From: Parus major
Lineage: Eukaryota > Chordata > Aves > Passeriformes > Paridae
Assembly (NCBI RefSeq): GCF_001522545.3
Contig: NC_031799.1
Span: forward strand, 34,725,941-34,789,940
Length of the DNA: 64,000 nucleotides
Reading direction: 5' to 3'
A program made the translations under genes and the position numbers. The notes below the pieces were generated by a model. It was not told where the DNA came from, made no database searches, and worked only from the letters and a program-made list of their open reading frames with translations. Of the stretch, positions 1 through 14,185 are shown one piece after another. Every line of letters starts with the position of its first letter. The stretch's first letter is position 1.

Positions 1-834
1 ATTACCAGTTTTCCTAGAGGAGCTCTTTCATTGCGCAAAATAGACATTAGGAAAGTAGAATTAAGACTGCAGAGCTGATTGTAAAGCTGGTTTAAAAGTG
101 TTTGGCTGCTTGTCTCAGTTAAGGAAATAACTTCAAATATAAGGATTCAGGCATGTGAAATAATTGCCATTGTAAGTAAGCTCCTTAAGTTTTTGATTTT
201 GATTTGTGTTACAAAATGTGAAGGGGGTGCTTACACTGGTCCATCACACTGAATACCATAGACTTGGTGTATTAGAACTGGTGAAAAAAATTTAACAAGA
301 GTTAAAAGAGTGTCAGACATGGCAAATTCAGAATTACCAATTTAGTTTTACTATTTTTTTCCCTCTTTCTTTTATGGATAATTGTAGTATACGGTTTATG
401 GATGTAATAGAGAATTTGGCTTATCAAAAATGTGTGTCAATTTGTGAATAGTGCAATTGTAATTGTTAAAAAAGCTACCATTGTGGTCTGCAGATTGTGT
501 ACATCTTGTCACTGACTTTCAGAAAACCTGTTTAGCCACAGGGTGCAGAGGCAGCAGAACAAAGATGATAATGTGAAATGTGGGCTATATAAACTGATAC
601 TTGCGCTATCTAGCAGGTGACAAAAGTGTGTCTGGAAACCGAACCTATCTATAGTCAAGAAATTCAGTTCTATGTCAGAAATTGAATGTTAAAGTTAATT
701 TTTATTTTAAAATGCAAAAATATGAATTTGTTTTAAGAATGCCTATTTGTCTTTCTGTTTATCTGTATTCTTACAGGTTTTGTCTTGGTTCAAGGTGATA
801 GTTTTGCAGTTCCAGCGGTACCTAGTAGAAGATG

Positions 835-912
835 TCTCTGCCTGTGGCAGGGGGAGTAGAACTAGATGAACTTTAATGTCTCTTCTAGCCCATCTATTTT
901 GTGATTCTACTT
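835..912 (+). mobile_element. CR1 LINE 3'-end relic
   Basis: The sequence runs from a ctgcctgtggcaggggg stretch through actagatgaactttaatgtc and ctctt-ctagccc to ttttgtgattcta. This is the order of the CR1 3' untranslated end in birds: a short hairpin-like GC element, an actagatgatctttaagg-like segment, a ttccaaccc-like segment, and a terminal gattcta repeat. Only about 80 bp remain and it is diverged, so it is an old 5'-truncated insertion. Orientation is plus because the terminal octamer-like repeat is at the right end. The left border is uncertain. Confidence 0.65.
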
Positions 913-1083
913 CAAGTACTTCTCTGAAGTTTTTTCCTGTGATAACTGTTTGTCTTAATGGTAGCACAAACTCTGTAGTTCACTGTAACAGAATTGGTTT
1001 TGCCATAATGTCAAAGGCAGGTGTCCATATTTCTTTTGCTTAAATAATGTTTTTTAAATGTAACTGAAATATGTTACAAATAC

Positions 1084-1179
1084 TAAATAGAACTCTAAAT
1101 ATAGATTTATTTAATTTATAAAAATAATTTTCATATTATTTACGAATAATAAATAGAACTCTAAATATAGATTTATTTA
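1084..1179. repeat. 30-bp perfect direct repeat, 66 bp apart
   Basis: Positions 1084-1113 and 1150-1179 are identical over 30 bp, beginning taaatagaactctaaatat. The 36-bp spacer is AT-rich. The unit is about 66 bp and present twice, with the second copy cut short, which suggests a recent local duplication. Confidence 0.9.
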
Positions 1180-4100
1180 TCCCTGTAGGGATAGGATTTA
1201 GACATAAAAGTCATCTTTCTTAGCCCAGGACAGGTATATAATGCTCTGGTATTGAATGCTTATGGCTAAGACACTTAAATGTGCAAATGGCAGGCAAGTC
1301 AAAGTTATAGTCCCCACAGTGAACTTGAATTGGTCTCTTTATGGCTATGTAGTTGTATGGTATGCTGTATTGCCAACTCCAAATGTTAAATCATGCCAGT
1401 CACTGGAATATCATGAGTTTGGCTGAAAATTAATCATGAGATAAACATAATAAGTTTAGAGTTCTTTTTACTTCCATTCTAATTTCAAGTTGCCAAACTG
1501 TTCGTGCTCATGCTTCTTAGATTTCTCTCTTCTTTCTTCCATAGTTGTTTTTTTTTTTGCAAGTAAGGAATAAAACATACCAAGATTCAGGATAAAGCCA
1601 ATGGAGCTGAGTATGAGATACAGCTAACAGTTTCTTTGTCATAATTTCCTTCTCTCAGAAAATGTGTGAGGTGTACTGTTCTAAAGAAAAATAGTACCAA
1701 ACTGGAAATAAATAAAGAATCTTTCTGGAACTGCTTGTTAAGTATTTGTGTCGTAAGGTGGCAGAGATACAGTGGTGACAGTTCTTCATGTGTTAGAAGG
1801 AAACAGAGAACATAGTTTTGAGTGGTGATCTTCGAAGCTGGCCTCTCTTCTGGCCTATTTAAAAAGCTTCTCTGCAGAATCTTACACACCCAGAGGTTTT
1901 TGACATTTGCTGCATGAGATTCAAACTCTTCAAAGAAGAAAAACTTTTCACTTTTATGTTTGGGATGTGAAACATTAGCAGTGAGAACGTGTGTTTTTCT
2001 TTTTCTTGTGTTTGCTTAAAAAACCTTGGTGGAACATCTCACAATTAAGGAGAAATGAAAGTTTGTCCCCTTCATGTTATAAAAAAATCTTCATAATGCC
2101 AGGCCCTGCCACTAGATTTTGTTTGGCATGTATTACATACTGGGTGCATGTTCTGTATGATTACTGAGAGCATTTAATTTTTAAAAATCCTCGTCTTTCC
2201 TCTATCTAAAGTATTGTAAACCTCTTTTATGTTACTCTGTCTGCTTATGGATGTGGCTTGGCTGTTTGGAGACATAGCAAATGAGAAAACCTCCCTCTGA
2301 CCCCACTGTAGCTTACCCTAGAAAGAAGTGATTGCCCTAGGACTGAGTAGCCAGTGATAGAGTAGCTCCATAAAGAGGGCATGATGAACTGCTGCTGAGA
2401 CATCAGCTGCATTTCAATTACAGGTGTAGCCTGTGGTGCACATATACTGTAGCAGAAGAGTGCTTCTCTCTGAAGAAGAGAGCAAATGGGATCTTATCCC
2501 CTTGTCTTTTCTGACTTTGAATCCTAAATCAACAAATCAAGAACAAGACCTGTACATGCTTCTCTGCAAATACTTAATAAAATATTGTGATACTTGTAGG
2601 CAGTGACAGCGAGTGCTTTTGAAATTTAACACTGACAGTTTTAAAACCAGGAACAACAGTAAAAAAGCATAGCCTGGTCTGTTGTGTCTTCAAGGCAGTT
2701 GGTTTCCTCTGAACTCAGATGCTCATGGGGTTACAGCAGCAGGTTCAGCTGGGGATGAGGGAGGAGCAGGTAAACTGAAGCCCATGGAACTGGCACAGTG
2801 GTGAGATCCTTTTAGAGGGTGGGATAATGCTTGTGTGATGGTGCACAGACCTCAGAGCTGGCAAAGTCAGGGTTACAAGATGCTACTGACAGTTGCTCCA
2901 TGACTGAAGCTGTTGTTTACCATGTTAACTTGACAGTATTATTTAAAATTATTCATAAAGCAAACTTGAGTGAAAGCATTTTGATCACACTTTTTCTTTC
3001 TAGAGTCTCTTTACTTCTTGGCAGGAGAGGTGGATCTTTGTTTTTGTGCATTCTTTATAATGAGATAGACAATGGGGATTCCAGATTAAAATTTTTGGAT
3101 ATCTGGTTAATCTCTCTTTCTCAGTAACTTTTATGTGCTGGTAAATGAATTTCTCCTACATACCATTGAATTTAGATGTTACTTGTTAAAACCAGTGGGA
3201 AAACAGAGAAATTTTTGAGCAAAGTTTTTATCTTGGATAGCCACTTTTCCCCTTTTACAGGGATGAATAAAAAGTTTGCAGCCATGACTCATACGGGAAA
3301 TGATTCTCAACTTCTTTTTGAAGACACAGTGCTGTTTTCCAATTACACTTTCCTATTAATAAGTGCAAGGGTAAAAATCCAACTACTGCAGCATAGCTCA
3401 GGCTTGGGGTAAAGTGCATGCTTGTGACTGACAGTGCTTGTCCATGTGTTTTCACCTGTCTGTTTGGGAGACCCTGTGTTGGGTTGGAAGTGGACAAGTC
3501 ACCATCTTGCTACTTGACAGCCAGGAACCCAGTGGCAGCATGGACTCTGTGTGAGCCCAACAGCTGAGCCAAGCTGTGTCGTGGTTTTGGTTAAGAGGGA
3601 TATGGTGACTGCAGGAGGCAAAAACAGCACTCGTCCTTCATGAAGAACCATGGATCTGCAGAGAAAATCAGTGTTGTTGTTTGTTCTGTTTCCTGCTCTA
3701 GATGCCTGCTGATGCTTACCCAGGGGCTTGATGGCCTCAGATCCAGGGGAGAGTCCATTTTTAATTTAGGGTATGTGACAAATTGCAGACTGGGGTTTCT
3801 CCAATTGCGAGTTTGCGAGCAACACAACCCTTTGTAAAAGTCTCATGAACATTTCTGTACATCTGTCTCTCACTGAAGTGGTGGTGATACATACGTGATG
3901 AGGCATGATCTAAGATTTAGTTAGTCAGCATCCGTTATTAGATGAGAGATTCTAGAGAATCATTGAATATTGAATGAATATGTTTGCTGTGGAAGGAAGA
4001 GGACTCCTTCCAAACCCATGTTCGCTGTGTAACAAGGTCCAGCAGTGCCTTAACTGCTGTGGAGTTTCCTTTGTCCTTATGCTCCAGAGGTTACCAGGAG

Positions 4101-6704
4101 ATATAACACCACAGATACTTGAGCTGTCCTCCTGCTGCTATTCTGTTAATTGTATTTAGAGATAGAAGTTGGAAATAGTGGAGTCAGGTCTTGTGATCAC
4201 ATTTGAAGAAGGAAAGAAAAGAGAGTAAGGCCAAACCTGGCCAAAACACTTACACTTTTCCATTTGAGGGAGAAGGCAAAGAAAAAGAAATGCTTGGAGG
4301 AAACTGTTTAATTGGTTTTCTTCTCACATCTCTTACTTCCCTGCAGTACCATTCACTGTGTATGAGAGCCGTCCACTTTCTTAGTGCCCTCTTTGAAAGA
4401 TGGCACTGTGCTGATGTGTAAAAGAGAGTCAGCTACAGCACCACTAATGTCAGGTTTCTGTAATTTTATAGAGCACGTGACTATATACAAAGTAGGTGGC
4501 TCTTCTTGAAATACACATCCACAGTCTTGAATAATACAAGGTTTCAAAGACTTTGTGCGTGAAACACTCCCTGTATGCTTGTCTCAGTGTGTTAACAAAG
4601 GATAGATTGTCTATTCCTATACTCAATTTGACCAGTAGACTTTCTGTCCTAATTGCAGAAGGCTGTTGCAGTCTGAACATGTTGCTTATTTACAATTATT
4701 TTACAGCACTTCCTTATTTCTCGTGGCAAGATGTATGCTTTCTTTTTGTCTTGTCCTGAACAGTATCTACAACAGCAAAATTAAGCATTGATGAGGCTTT
4801 ACTATATTTTCTGTATATATTTACTTTATTTTCTGTATTAAAGAAATATCCTTGGCAACTTCATCCAAATGTCAAAGAACTTTTTATGTCAGAGGTACTT
4901 TTTATGTATTTATTCTTGAAAAGTAAATTGTGTATAAGTTCTTGGTTTAATTAATCCAAGAGTGATACCCTGCTTCCTTTGCATCTCTCGGCCTTCAGTT
5001 TTTTGTAGAGGTGGAAAATAAAGCTAATGATATGTCTTGAGTCTGAAGAACATAAATAGAACATTTTCCGCTGGTATCTACAAGGCAGCTATTTTTCTTA
5101 CCCCCACAAAGTTCCCTGGTTTATCTCTACAGACTAGTGACACCAAAAAATGCATCCTCTTTCAGTTGTTGCAGCATGAGGAAAAAGTTACAATTGTATG
5201 CCTCTGACATCCTAGAAATTTCTGGGTCATGGTTTCTTTCTGACATTTTTCAAACCCACAATCTACCAAGGATAAAAAGTGTTCTTGTTCTTAGGTTTGA
5301 TCGTGCATATAGAGATGTTAAAAGCAACAACACCACAAGACTGTACAAGAAGAGGGGCCCCCATGAGCATGCATGTGGTTGCTTTTTTCTTTCTGAGGTT
5401 ATACAAGATGCTTTTGAAACTAACATTAGCAGCCTTGCTATTTTAGAAGGCTAAAGAACCTTCTTCCATGGAAAGACGTAAGACTTTTCTTTGCAGATAC
5501 AAATGTCTATCTTCTTTGCATATGCAGCATTTTAAAAAAAATGTTCTTTCAGTCAAATGGACATAGAATCCTTATGAATGTGAGGAATTATCTTTTGTCC
5601 TTTGTTTAGTTGCTGTTAGCTCTCTTTTTGTGCTTGGAACTCAGGTGTGTATTTAGTCTGAAGCCTTGATTTTTAACATCTCTTTGTGTAGGTGAAAGAA
5701 TGCTGGGATAATCTTAGTTAACACATTTTGAAAGAAAAATGCAGCTGTAAGAACGCACTGCTTTGAGGGTCAAGAGGGTGTTTTTTAAGCCTGTGACAGA
5801 CCTGGAGGGCCTGAAAATCTGTAGACACAGGAAATGCCTCTCTGTATTAACATAAAGCAAGGCAGAAAGCTCTCAGGTGGATGAGACACAGCTGCCAGGA
5901 TCTGGGGCTTGGAGGGAAGCTAGTGCAAGTTTCTAGACTATGCTGTCAAGGGATTCTCCTGAGACCTTGGATAAGCTACTTTGACTGCTCTCTGCAGCGA
6001 GATGGGAGCAGTGCTGTGGGCACTTTTGCACCACTGGGCTGCAGAATGAGGGCAGACAAATGCTTGATGTACGTGGTATAAGTTAAGGGACTCAGCACAG
6101 TACCAAAGAAATCTAGTACATATGGAGGGTACTTCATAGGGGAATGTAGTAGTTGCAGGAGTGTCTCAAATCTCTCACTGCTTGAAGTCACCAAAGTTGG
6201 TGCTGTCAGGATGTGCTACCTTGGCTTAGAACTTTCAGAATCACTTTTCGAAGAGTGGCACCTAATGTTTATATCAAAGTATAGGCACAGTATGTATTTT
6301 ACTTAAACAAAAAAGCTGCAGAAGGCAGGACTCTTAATTCATCTTAGTTCAGCTGTTTATGTCTACTAGCAAGACCCATGTTTCTTCTCTCTCAGGAAAA
6401 TGGCTGGTATACCCAGCAGAAAAAACTCTGGTTTATGTGAGATGAGTTGTCCTGGGTTACAATCCCTGCCTGAAACCTTTTTACAGGATAAAACCTATTT
6501 TATTAGCTTGTGGTGTTTTTTCATGTACATTGGTTCTAAGCAGGGACTGGAAAAGAGTTTCCTTCTCCAGGGGAAGAACTGTGAGTATTTCCACTTCTTA
6601 CAGAAACCTATTAGACAGGGAAAGAGAAGTAAAGAAAGAATATAAATAATGTCACTTATCTATTAGTGACTAATGTCACTTAATCTCACTAAACTCTTTA
6701 ATCA

Positions 6705-6768
6705 CTGTTAAAGAGTGGAGGCCACAGAAGTCTCCACTCTGTGGCCTCTACTCTGTTTTTTTAAACAG
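6705..6768. repeat. imperfect hairpin with two alternative pairings
   Basis: Arms 6712-6728 and 6738-6754 pair over 17 bp with one G-U-type change around a 9-nt loop. The flanks ctgtt (6705-6709) and aacag (6764-6768) can extend the stem across an internal T-rich bulge. The first nine bases of the left arm (6712-6720) can instead pair perfectly with 6732-6740, so two exclusive foldings exist. Size is in the range of a small pre-miRNA-like hairpin, but nothing else shows that it is processed. Confidence 0.75.
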
Positions 6769-7764
6769 GATGCTGTTGCTGCTGTATTTTATGTGTGAAC
6801 AACGCTGGCAGAGATTCTCAGCTCTCCGGGGGGCATGGCTGGAGAAGCACTGAGATGCAGGAGTTGGAGGGACAAGGTTTTTGCAGGGCTGAATTGTCAG
6901 CTGTATGACAAAGAACTTGACACTGTTAAGCCATAGACTCAACAGTTGGGTAGTTTCAGTGCTGCAGATGTAAACTTATATGAATTTTTGGCGGCTTCAT
7001 TGCTGTGTCATTCTTGAGTGGGGAGACTACGGGCTGAAGACTGTAGTTTGGGATTTTTCTGGTAGTGTGCTGTGTTTTTTTAGGATGCAAAGCTACATTT
7101 ACATAGCTATAAGTGAGGGTAGAAGCCCCCATGTGCTTAGGTATTCTAGAAAATCCTCTTGAGTACATGTCTCTTGCTAACTTTCTGCAGAATTACATAT
7201 CTAGTCTGCTAAGACTTTTTTAAAAATCCCATTACATATCTTCTAGAGACTTCACCTGTGGCTTTCACTGCTTCAGATCTCTGTCTAGGAAGTGGAAGTA
7301 ATATTGTTTCCTGAAGCATTGCCCTTACCACAGGGGATGGTTTGGAGGGGAGTGTGTTAAGAAATTGGAGGTGAGATGCGATTACATGGGAGTCACTTAG
7401 AAATGGCTGTGTTTATCTAATAGGGTCATATGTGGAGTGCTCTTTCCCAAGACAGTCTTGTCCTCCTTTTGTTTCCCATGTGAATTCAGCTATCTTCCTT
7501 CCCAGCTGCAATTAACAGGCTCCAGTAACGTCCAGTGGTAATAAAGTCAGTGCTTTGATTTGTATTGAGGAAGTTTGCCTGTGGTAGTCTATATTCTCAG
7601 CCTCTGTCCTTTGGGGTAATACTGCTTTTTTGCCAGGGTGGGATTTATTTGGGGAAAACCAAAACAAAATTTCTTACCTTGTGTTAGTATCCGTGCCACC
7701 TGTGTGCCCAAACCTTTACAGTGCATGTGTAGCTATACATGCAGTGGTTGCAGCACTACATGTG

Positions 7765-7811
7765 TACTACATGTATATGTAGTATACATGTATCCCACTA
7801 CACTAGTGGGA
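7765..7811. repeat. two adjacent short palindromes
   Basis: tactacat (7765-7772) pairs with atgtagta (7777-7784) around gtat. Nine bases further on, tcccact (7793-7799) pairs with agtggga (7805-7811) around acact. Each could form a small hairpin, and no further function is visible. Confidence 0.7.
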
Positions 7812-10800
7812 TCTAGCTTCTCTGGTATAAGAATTGCATTGTAAAGTGTGGGAAAATAAGGGGTTTGATATACTTTTCTATGCTGGGTGGTTCTGTGTGG
7901 AACTATGTGGAATTAGTCTGAGGCAAGATCTTGGTGAAGCTCTCAAATTGCTAGTTTCCCAATCTCTTTTTAAACACCATTGTATTTTTACTTGCCCACT
8001 AGACAATGAATTCGTCAAGGCTCTTTCTTGATTTACTTGTTGCAGAGGTTGGAGGAAGGAAGGTAATGACAATGTGAGATGTCAAAAGATTAGGCAAACC
8101 AGCTTCATATGCAGTAGTGAGGATCACAGCTTTGACTGAATCATCACTCTTCAGCATATGAGTACCCTACATGAGAGAAGCTGTAAATGTAATTTGAGCG
8201 TAAATGCAAGTTGAACTTTGGAAAAGGAGTACTAGTCTGAGGACTCTCTTAAATATAAAAGAGGTTTGATACCTAGTTCTCTCCACTGAAATACTGCTCT
8301 GCTTTTCCACTTCACTGAAGCAGTGGAATTCAGGTGCTCTGTATTTGAACATCAGTTTTGTTCTACCTGTTGTGGTTACCCTCCCTCGGAAGGGAGTTAA
8401 CTTTGGATGCAGAACAGCTATGAATTTAACAAAACTGTAAAATGTCTTAGTGTGCAGTCTAGGTTAGTCACTGGAGCTGGAGAAAGTCTGATTTACAGTA
8501 TCACATAATTTTAATGATTTAAAATATCACATAAACCGTACACAGGTTCTGCACTGGATATTGAGAATAATTCTGTAATGCTTTAGACTGCAGAAAAATG
8601 GCATCTATATTGAAGACTTTTGTTTATGGGTACAGAGTTAAGATAAAGTGGTGTTTGGTGCATGTGGATGGTATTTAAGAGTATGACTGAAGTACACACA
8701 GGTGTGCTTTAACTGCTGTTGAGCCGACTTGCTCAGGTCCTAATAACTGAGTAGTTGGCAAGGTTTTAGTGTGCTGATTATTAATCTGGCTCCTTGGGTT
8801 ATTCTGTAGCTAGTTTAAGGCAACTTCAGTTTTGTGTTCAGGAGCAGAAGTTGTACTTGTGATGATAAAAGTAATTGTAATCTATGTTGGTAACATAAAA
8901 ATAAATGTTTTCTCGCTTCTCTTTCCCTTGCTTTCACCTACACTTGGTGTGTTACAGTAGTGAAAATGGTCTTATTTCAGTAAATAAGTTGGTAATTTTA
9001 AGATGATTTCACTTTATATAGAAGTACAGTATTTTCTGACATACTCTCTCATCTTCACTGAAGCTCACACAAAGGAAGTACAGTCTGAGCTATCTGTCAT
9101 CAAACCTATTTTCCATCCTACTCCTTCCAGCGTTTTCTGTTTCTTCTGAGAAAAACAGAGAGTGATTTTACACAAGCAGGTTTGCAAACTGTCGGTAGGT
9201 AGTTCAGTAATTTTAAGGTTTCCTTTCTTGTATTTCTGGCAAATTTTGAATGTAAACAGAATAGCACAACTAAGTCTCTTAATTGTCATGGGAAGCTGCT
9301 ATCACAAAAAGGAATAATTATCATAGTTTGTGCAAAACAGATTTTCATAAACTGGAATATATCCAACCTCTGTGTATTTTTGTGGGTAAAAATGTTAGGA
9401 TTTGAATAAGTATTTTTCATGTAAATGCTTGCCTGAAACCTTTTTGATTAAAAAGAGTGGCAAGATTACAGACCTAGCAAGCTAAATATGAAATTACAAG
9501 CCCAGAGACTGCATTTTGGTAAACCATAGAATTATTCCTTGTCAAAAAGCCAGAAATCCATTAAATCCACAACAAGCTGGGCACAGAAAAATGGTTTTTC
9601 TGTCTCTCATTCTGTCTGCTCTAACTGAAAAAATATACATGGTTTTGTGAGTGGATTTTTCTTCACAGTTTTGACCACTGTATTTAATTTCTTCATTTTA
9701 CCAGTACCGACTTGGTATGTCCTCCACTAATTCACACTAGTTTATATTTATTTATTGTTTTGAGTTCAGCATGCAGTTGGGTACTGGTGATTTAATTTAC
9801 CAGATATCTAACAGGTGGCTCTAAAGGCTAGTTGAAACTTCAAGCTAAACCAATCATGATGCTAACCTGAGAGGTGAAAAGTTCAGGATATGGTTGATAC
9901 CGGTATGACTTGGTGGCAGTGTAGTGGAGGAAGTGAAACAGGGTACATTATCTTGCCCAGAGAACTACTGGCTTGTCTAATAAGATGAGCAGCTTGTCAG
10001 AAATGCTGCTGCATGTTCTACTTTAATTGTGCTTTTGTTTTCTGACTCAAAGGAGTGTTCAGAAAAAGTCTCGTCTTGGAGATTTTGTGTGGCTAGGACT
10101 GAAGTCTTCTGTGCACTTTGAGCAGGTAGAAGATGGCAGTGAAAGAAGTGATCCTACATTTGGGTCAGCCCTGTGGTGAACTGGGCTTGGGATGGCGTTT
10201 GTATTTTTTAAAAAAAATTGTTTCATTTGGAAGTGGGCTCTGCTTTAATGTGGATAAATTCATTGCTTAGTTTATCACATGCCTACAATATCAATAGAAG
10301 GATGGGGCAAACAAAATTAGCTGAGTTAAGGGAGAGCCTATTCTATGCCTAGTACATCATAATTGGTGAGTGTGTAATTTCTGGCCCAGACATATATATA
10401 GTAGAGGATCATGCATGTGAAACTGGTACAACTTTGTGAAGGAATCTTGTTCTGACTGATGCCTCTTTTGATAAGGACATGTTCAAGGAGAACTGCTTTG
10501 ATCACATGGTTAATCTGTTTAGAGAGTTATTTACCCCCTATATTTGCTTACATTTGATGTGTTTTCCATGTTCTTATTAGAGTTTGTGGGTGTAGTGTCA
10601 TGAAAAGCACATTAAACATATGGTGTGTCTTGAGCATTTGTCTGAAATTAATGCAGTCCATAGCAGCTCTCCACAAAGGGTTAATCCCACAGGAGCTACA
10701 CACTGAAAAATGTTCCATGAAATCTACATTTCCTAACCAGAGTTCTTCTTGCTCCATTCCTCCTGTTCTGCTTTTTATGGCATTGTCTTAAACTTTGCTT

Positions 10801-12489
10801 TTCTACAAAAAGTTATTTGAAATCCCTTTTAGATGAAGAGTGTGTGAAAACTTCAATAATGCTGATATAATTTAAAAATAAATGCCATTAGGTGTTGCTT
10901 GAGTCAGATTCTGTCTGTTCTGGAAGAAGTTTTACTGTGGGAATGCCATTCAAATGAATTGAACATCAAGACGTACTTAGTGTAACTGTCTTGGACAAGG
11001 AAGTTTTTGTGAACATATTAAGCATGCATGTCTTACAAATGTCTTAGCATTTGCTTTGCAAATGAGTCTTCTTAGGAAAGCTAAAAAGAGAATTGTAAAC
11101 TTCCTGATTATTTTAGATGTATTTCCCTAGTGAAACTACCACTTCCTAGGTATTCCCATTTTAAAGGCTTAAATTACCTATTCATTCATTGTCCTTCACT
11201 TAGGACTAAAAGCAGCAAGAAATCCTCATTGCAGAAATGCTGAAATTGGAATAGTTATTTTCAGAAGAGGTAGTTATGATGAATGATGATTGAAATTATG
11301 AGTAATGACAATGCATATCAATATTTTCCTCTCAATAGGATTTGGAACTATAGTCTTTTTTTGTGTTGTTCCTCTTCGGAAACCAGTATTCTGCTGCATC
11401 AGGAATCTGCTCCTGTTGAGCTGGTTGCTGCAGCAAGTCTTATACTTAAAAAATACAAATAGGAATCAGTATCATCTGAGTGGTGGCAGAGATATGTGAA
11501 GTGTGGAATGTCCAGTCTTTCCTTGCTGGATATTCTGCTCAGCTCCCCAACTCTGTGGCACTGTCCCTTGTACTCTCAGGGCAACATGCTTCAGAGAAAG
11601 GGAATTGGGGTCCTGATAGGCTGTGTAATCCATGGTGCAAGCTCCTACTGACAAGCTGCCCTTACCTACAAGGTACTGGAAGCCTTCAGTCTGGTGCTTC
11701 TGTAGGTCTGTGGCATTGTCATCTCAAGCATGAGGAAATCATGAGCCAACACCTGAAGCTGAAATTTGTTTAAATTTGGAGTGAAAGAAAATGTATCCTC
11801 CTTACACACTCTTTAGTATTTTAGTAAACTTTCACTTGTAGCATGTTGATTTAACAAATGAAAAACTCTTTAGATCAGAAAGAGAGAAAGATGCCTTAAA
11901 TGTACTTTGCTTCTCAGGTGATCACTCTATTCCAGAAACTGGGATTTGATAAAATATGAAACATTTCTTTGCCTTGAGAAAGAATTAGCAGGTATCATAC
12001 TTCACTACGTTTGAGATGTGAGAGAGTAACAGGCCTTATTTGAATTTCTGTCTTTGTAAGGAGTCAGAATTGAAACTTGATAATATCATTGCCACAAAAT
12101 CCACTGCACTGTTTTTTTATCTCTTTCAGGGATGTTAAAATTGTGCTGTTCTGTATTGGCTTAAAAGGGGCAGTATATTTGTCTATTGTTTAAAATACTA
12201 AAGTCTGTTGTGTTAATCTGTGAAAATTGCATCTGAGTATTGCTTATTTTCATGATAGTGGAAAATGAGTTAAAATGTTTTTTCCTTTAAATGAATACTT
12301 TTTATCTTTTTATTTATTGAGCTAATTGACTGCTCTCTGTGACGCATTGTGAAATAGCTGGGTAGGAAGAAGAGATAAATGATTGAAGGTAATACACAGC
12401 AAAGTTTCCAAGCACTCTGGGAATTCTTGTAAATGGAATTAACAAATCCACCAAATCAGATCAGCATTTATTCCTAGTATTTCTTTTTC

Positions 12490-12508
12490 TTTTTTTTTTT
12501 TTTTTTTT
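12490..12508. repeat. T homopolymer, 19 bp
   Basis: This is an uninterrupted T run in an already T-rich stretch. It could be the reverse-strand tail of an old retroposed sequence, but no parent sequence is recognisable beside it. Confidence 0.9.
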
Positions 12509-13178
12509 CCCCTCTGGAAGCAAATACAATCAAGTGTGACTTTCAATGAATCAGACAAACTATGGGCTTCACCTTTCATAACCTGCAGGGCTGAGGCAGG
12601 AAAGGAAACCAAAGGTGGCGGAGAAATAGTAGTCTTGTTCCTGATGCAGAAGGACTGATTCCTGGCTTCCAGATGAGTTTGGAAGAAAATAAGCTTGAGT
12701 TCAGCAGTCACACTGCATTTCTTGTTTTTATGGTGACTTCTGATTACTGTTTTTATCAGTTTATTGATTGGTTTTGTGTAGTTCATTAAAACCTGTAAGA
12801 GCACAATACTTGCTGGAGAAACTTAATTTTCTTTCTTAGCAGGCTGTTGTCTGTTGCCACTGGTTGCAGTGCTTTCTGCAAATATCAAGAGTGGAAAGTA
12901 TAACTTTTTAGGTAGAAATCTGTCACAATCTTTGCAGTTCTCAACAATGGTAGCATGTCATCTTCTAAGCAATTAACATTTGAAGCATGCTGCTCCAGAG
13001 TAAGCAGTGTAGCCATAATATAGAGAGTGGATGTAGTGTAACAGGTACCTATAGCTATTTCTGAGTCTTCCTTTAGATGTATTTGCAGATGAAAGTGAAG
13101 TTCTGGCAAGGGTCAGAAGTGGACATTGACACTTCCATTTTGTAGTGGGAAAATAAGCATTGCTTATTTTATGGTAAC

Positions 13179-13198
13179 TTTTTTTTTTTTTTTTTTTT
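13179..13198. repeat. T homopolymer, 20 bp
   Basis: This is an uninterrupted T run with no recognisable element attached. Length is likely polymorphic. Confidence 0.9.
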
Positions 13199-14167
13199 AT
13201 CAGAACCCTCTATTGTAAGCCCAATATATGTAAATTTTAAAAGCATGGTTTCTTTTAGATAAAAATGCTAGATATTTTCACCTTTCCCATGAAATGTTGC
13301 CCCCTTAATATTTTTTCAGAGCAGCTAAGGCCACCACCTCAAGTTAAACACAGGCCTCCTGAGAACAGGTTTATACTCTCTCAATATTTTTTCCCCCTTT
13401 GTTTAATTTTTCATGATACAACATTGAAACTACTGATCTGCTGTATTCCTTTCTGACTAGTTTTCCTGTCATGCCTGTGAAACAAAGTAGATACTTGTGA
13501 TGTAAATAAATACATGAGACTTTTCTTCGCCCAACTAAATTAAAGCTGGAGTCTAAAGCCAATGTGTGCATATAACTGCAAGGACAGGCTCAGACTGGTT
13601 TGTGCCATTTCCAGCAGGTGCAGAACTGTGGTCAGACTCTTAGGCAGAGTGTGTGAGGGCAGAAATTGAGTAGTAAGAGGTTGTGCATGTACTGCTGTAT
13701 TTCAGCAGTTTTGGAAAAGATTAAAATGGGAAATTCTGACCTAACTGCAGCTAGGGGACAGATGTAGAATTCTGAACTTTGAGCTGAAACTGCCTTAGTG
13801 TGGTGCCATAGGTCTGTAAGCTCAAAACATTTTTCTTTTATGTATTTTTTCAAACTGTGAAGTCACAGTTTAAAAATTGGTAGAGTGGTTGAAACTTGTC
13901 ATTCCTATGTAATGAGGACATATTTCACAAAATTAGATTGCTGTGAAATGCTGAGGATTGCTTGCAGGTGAAGGCACAAAACCTTAAGGAAGACTTCAAA
14001 GCTCTACTGCTGGAAACAGCATTTCCTGTGGCAGTGTCCTTTTAGTCATTTCTGTCTGATTTTTCAGCAAGTGTTTCCTGCTGCCTTTGAGGAAGGGAAA
14101 TTGAAGCCAGTCTTTGTCATTTCAAGTTCCACTTGCAGCCTTTTTTCTGGATGCTCTGCAGGTACAT

Positions 14168-14185
14168 AGGGCAGGGCAGGGCAGG
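14168..14185. repeat. (GGGCA)n short tandem repeat
   Basis: About three and a half copies of gggca lie in an otherwise ordinary intron stretch. Confidence 0.8.
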
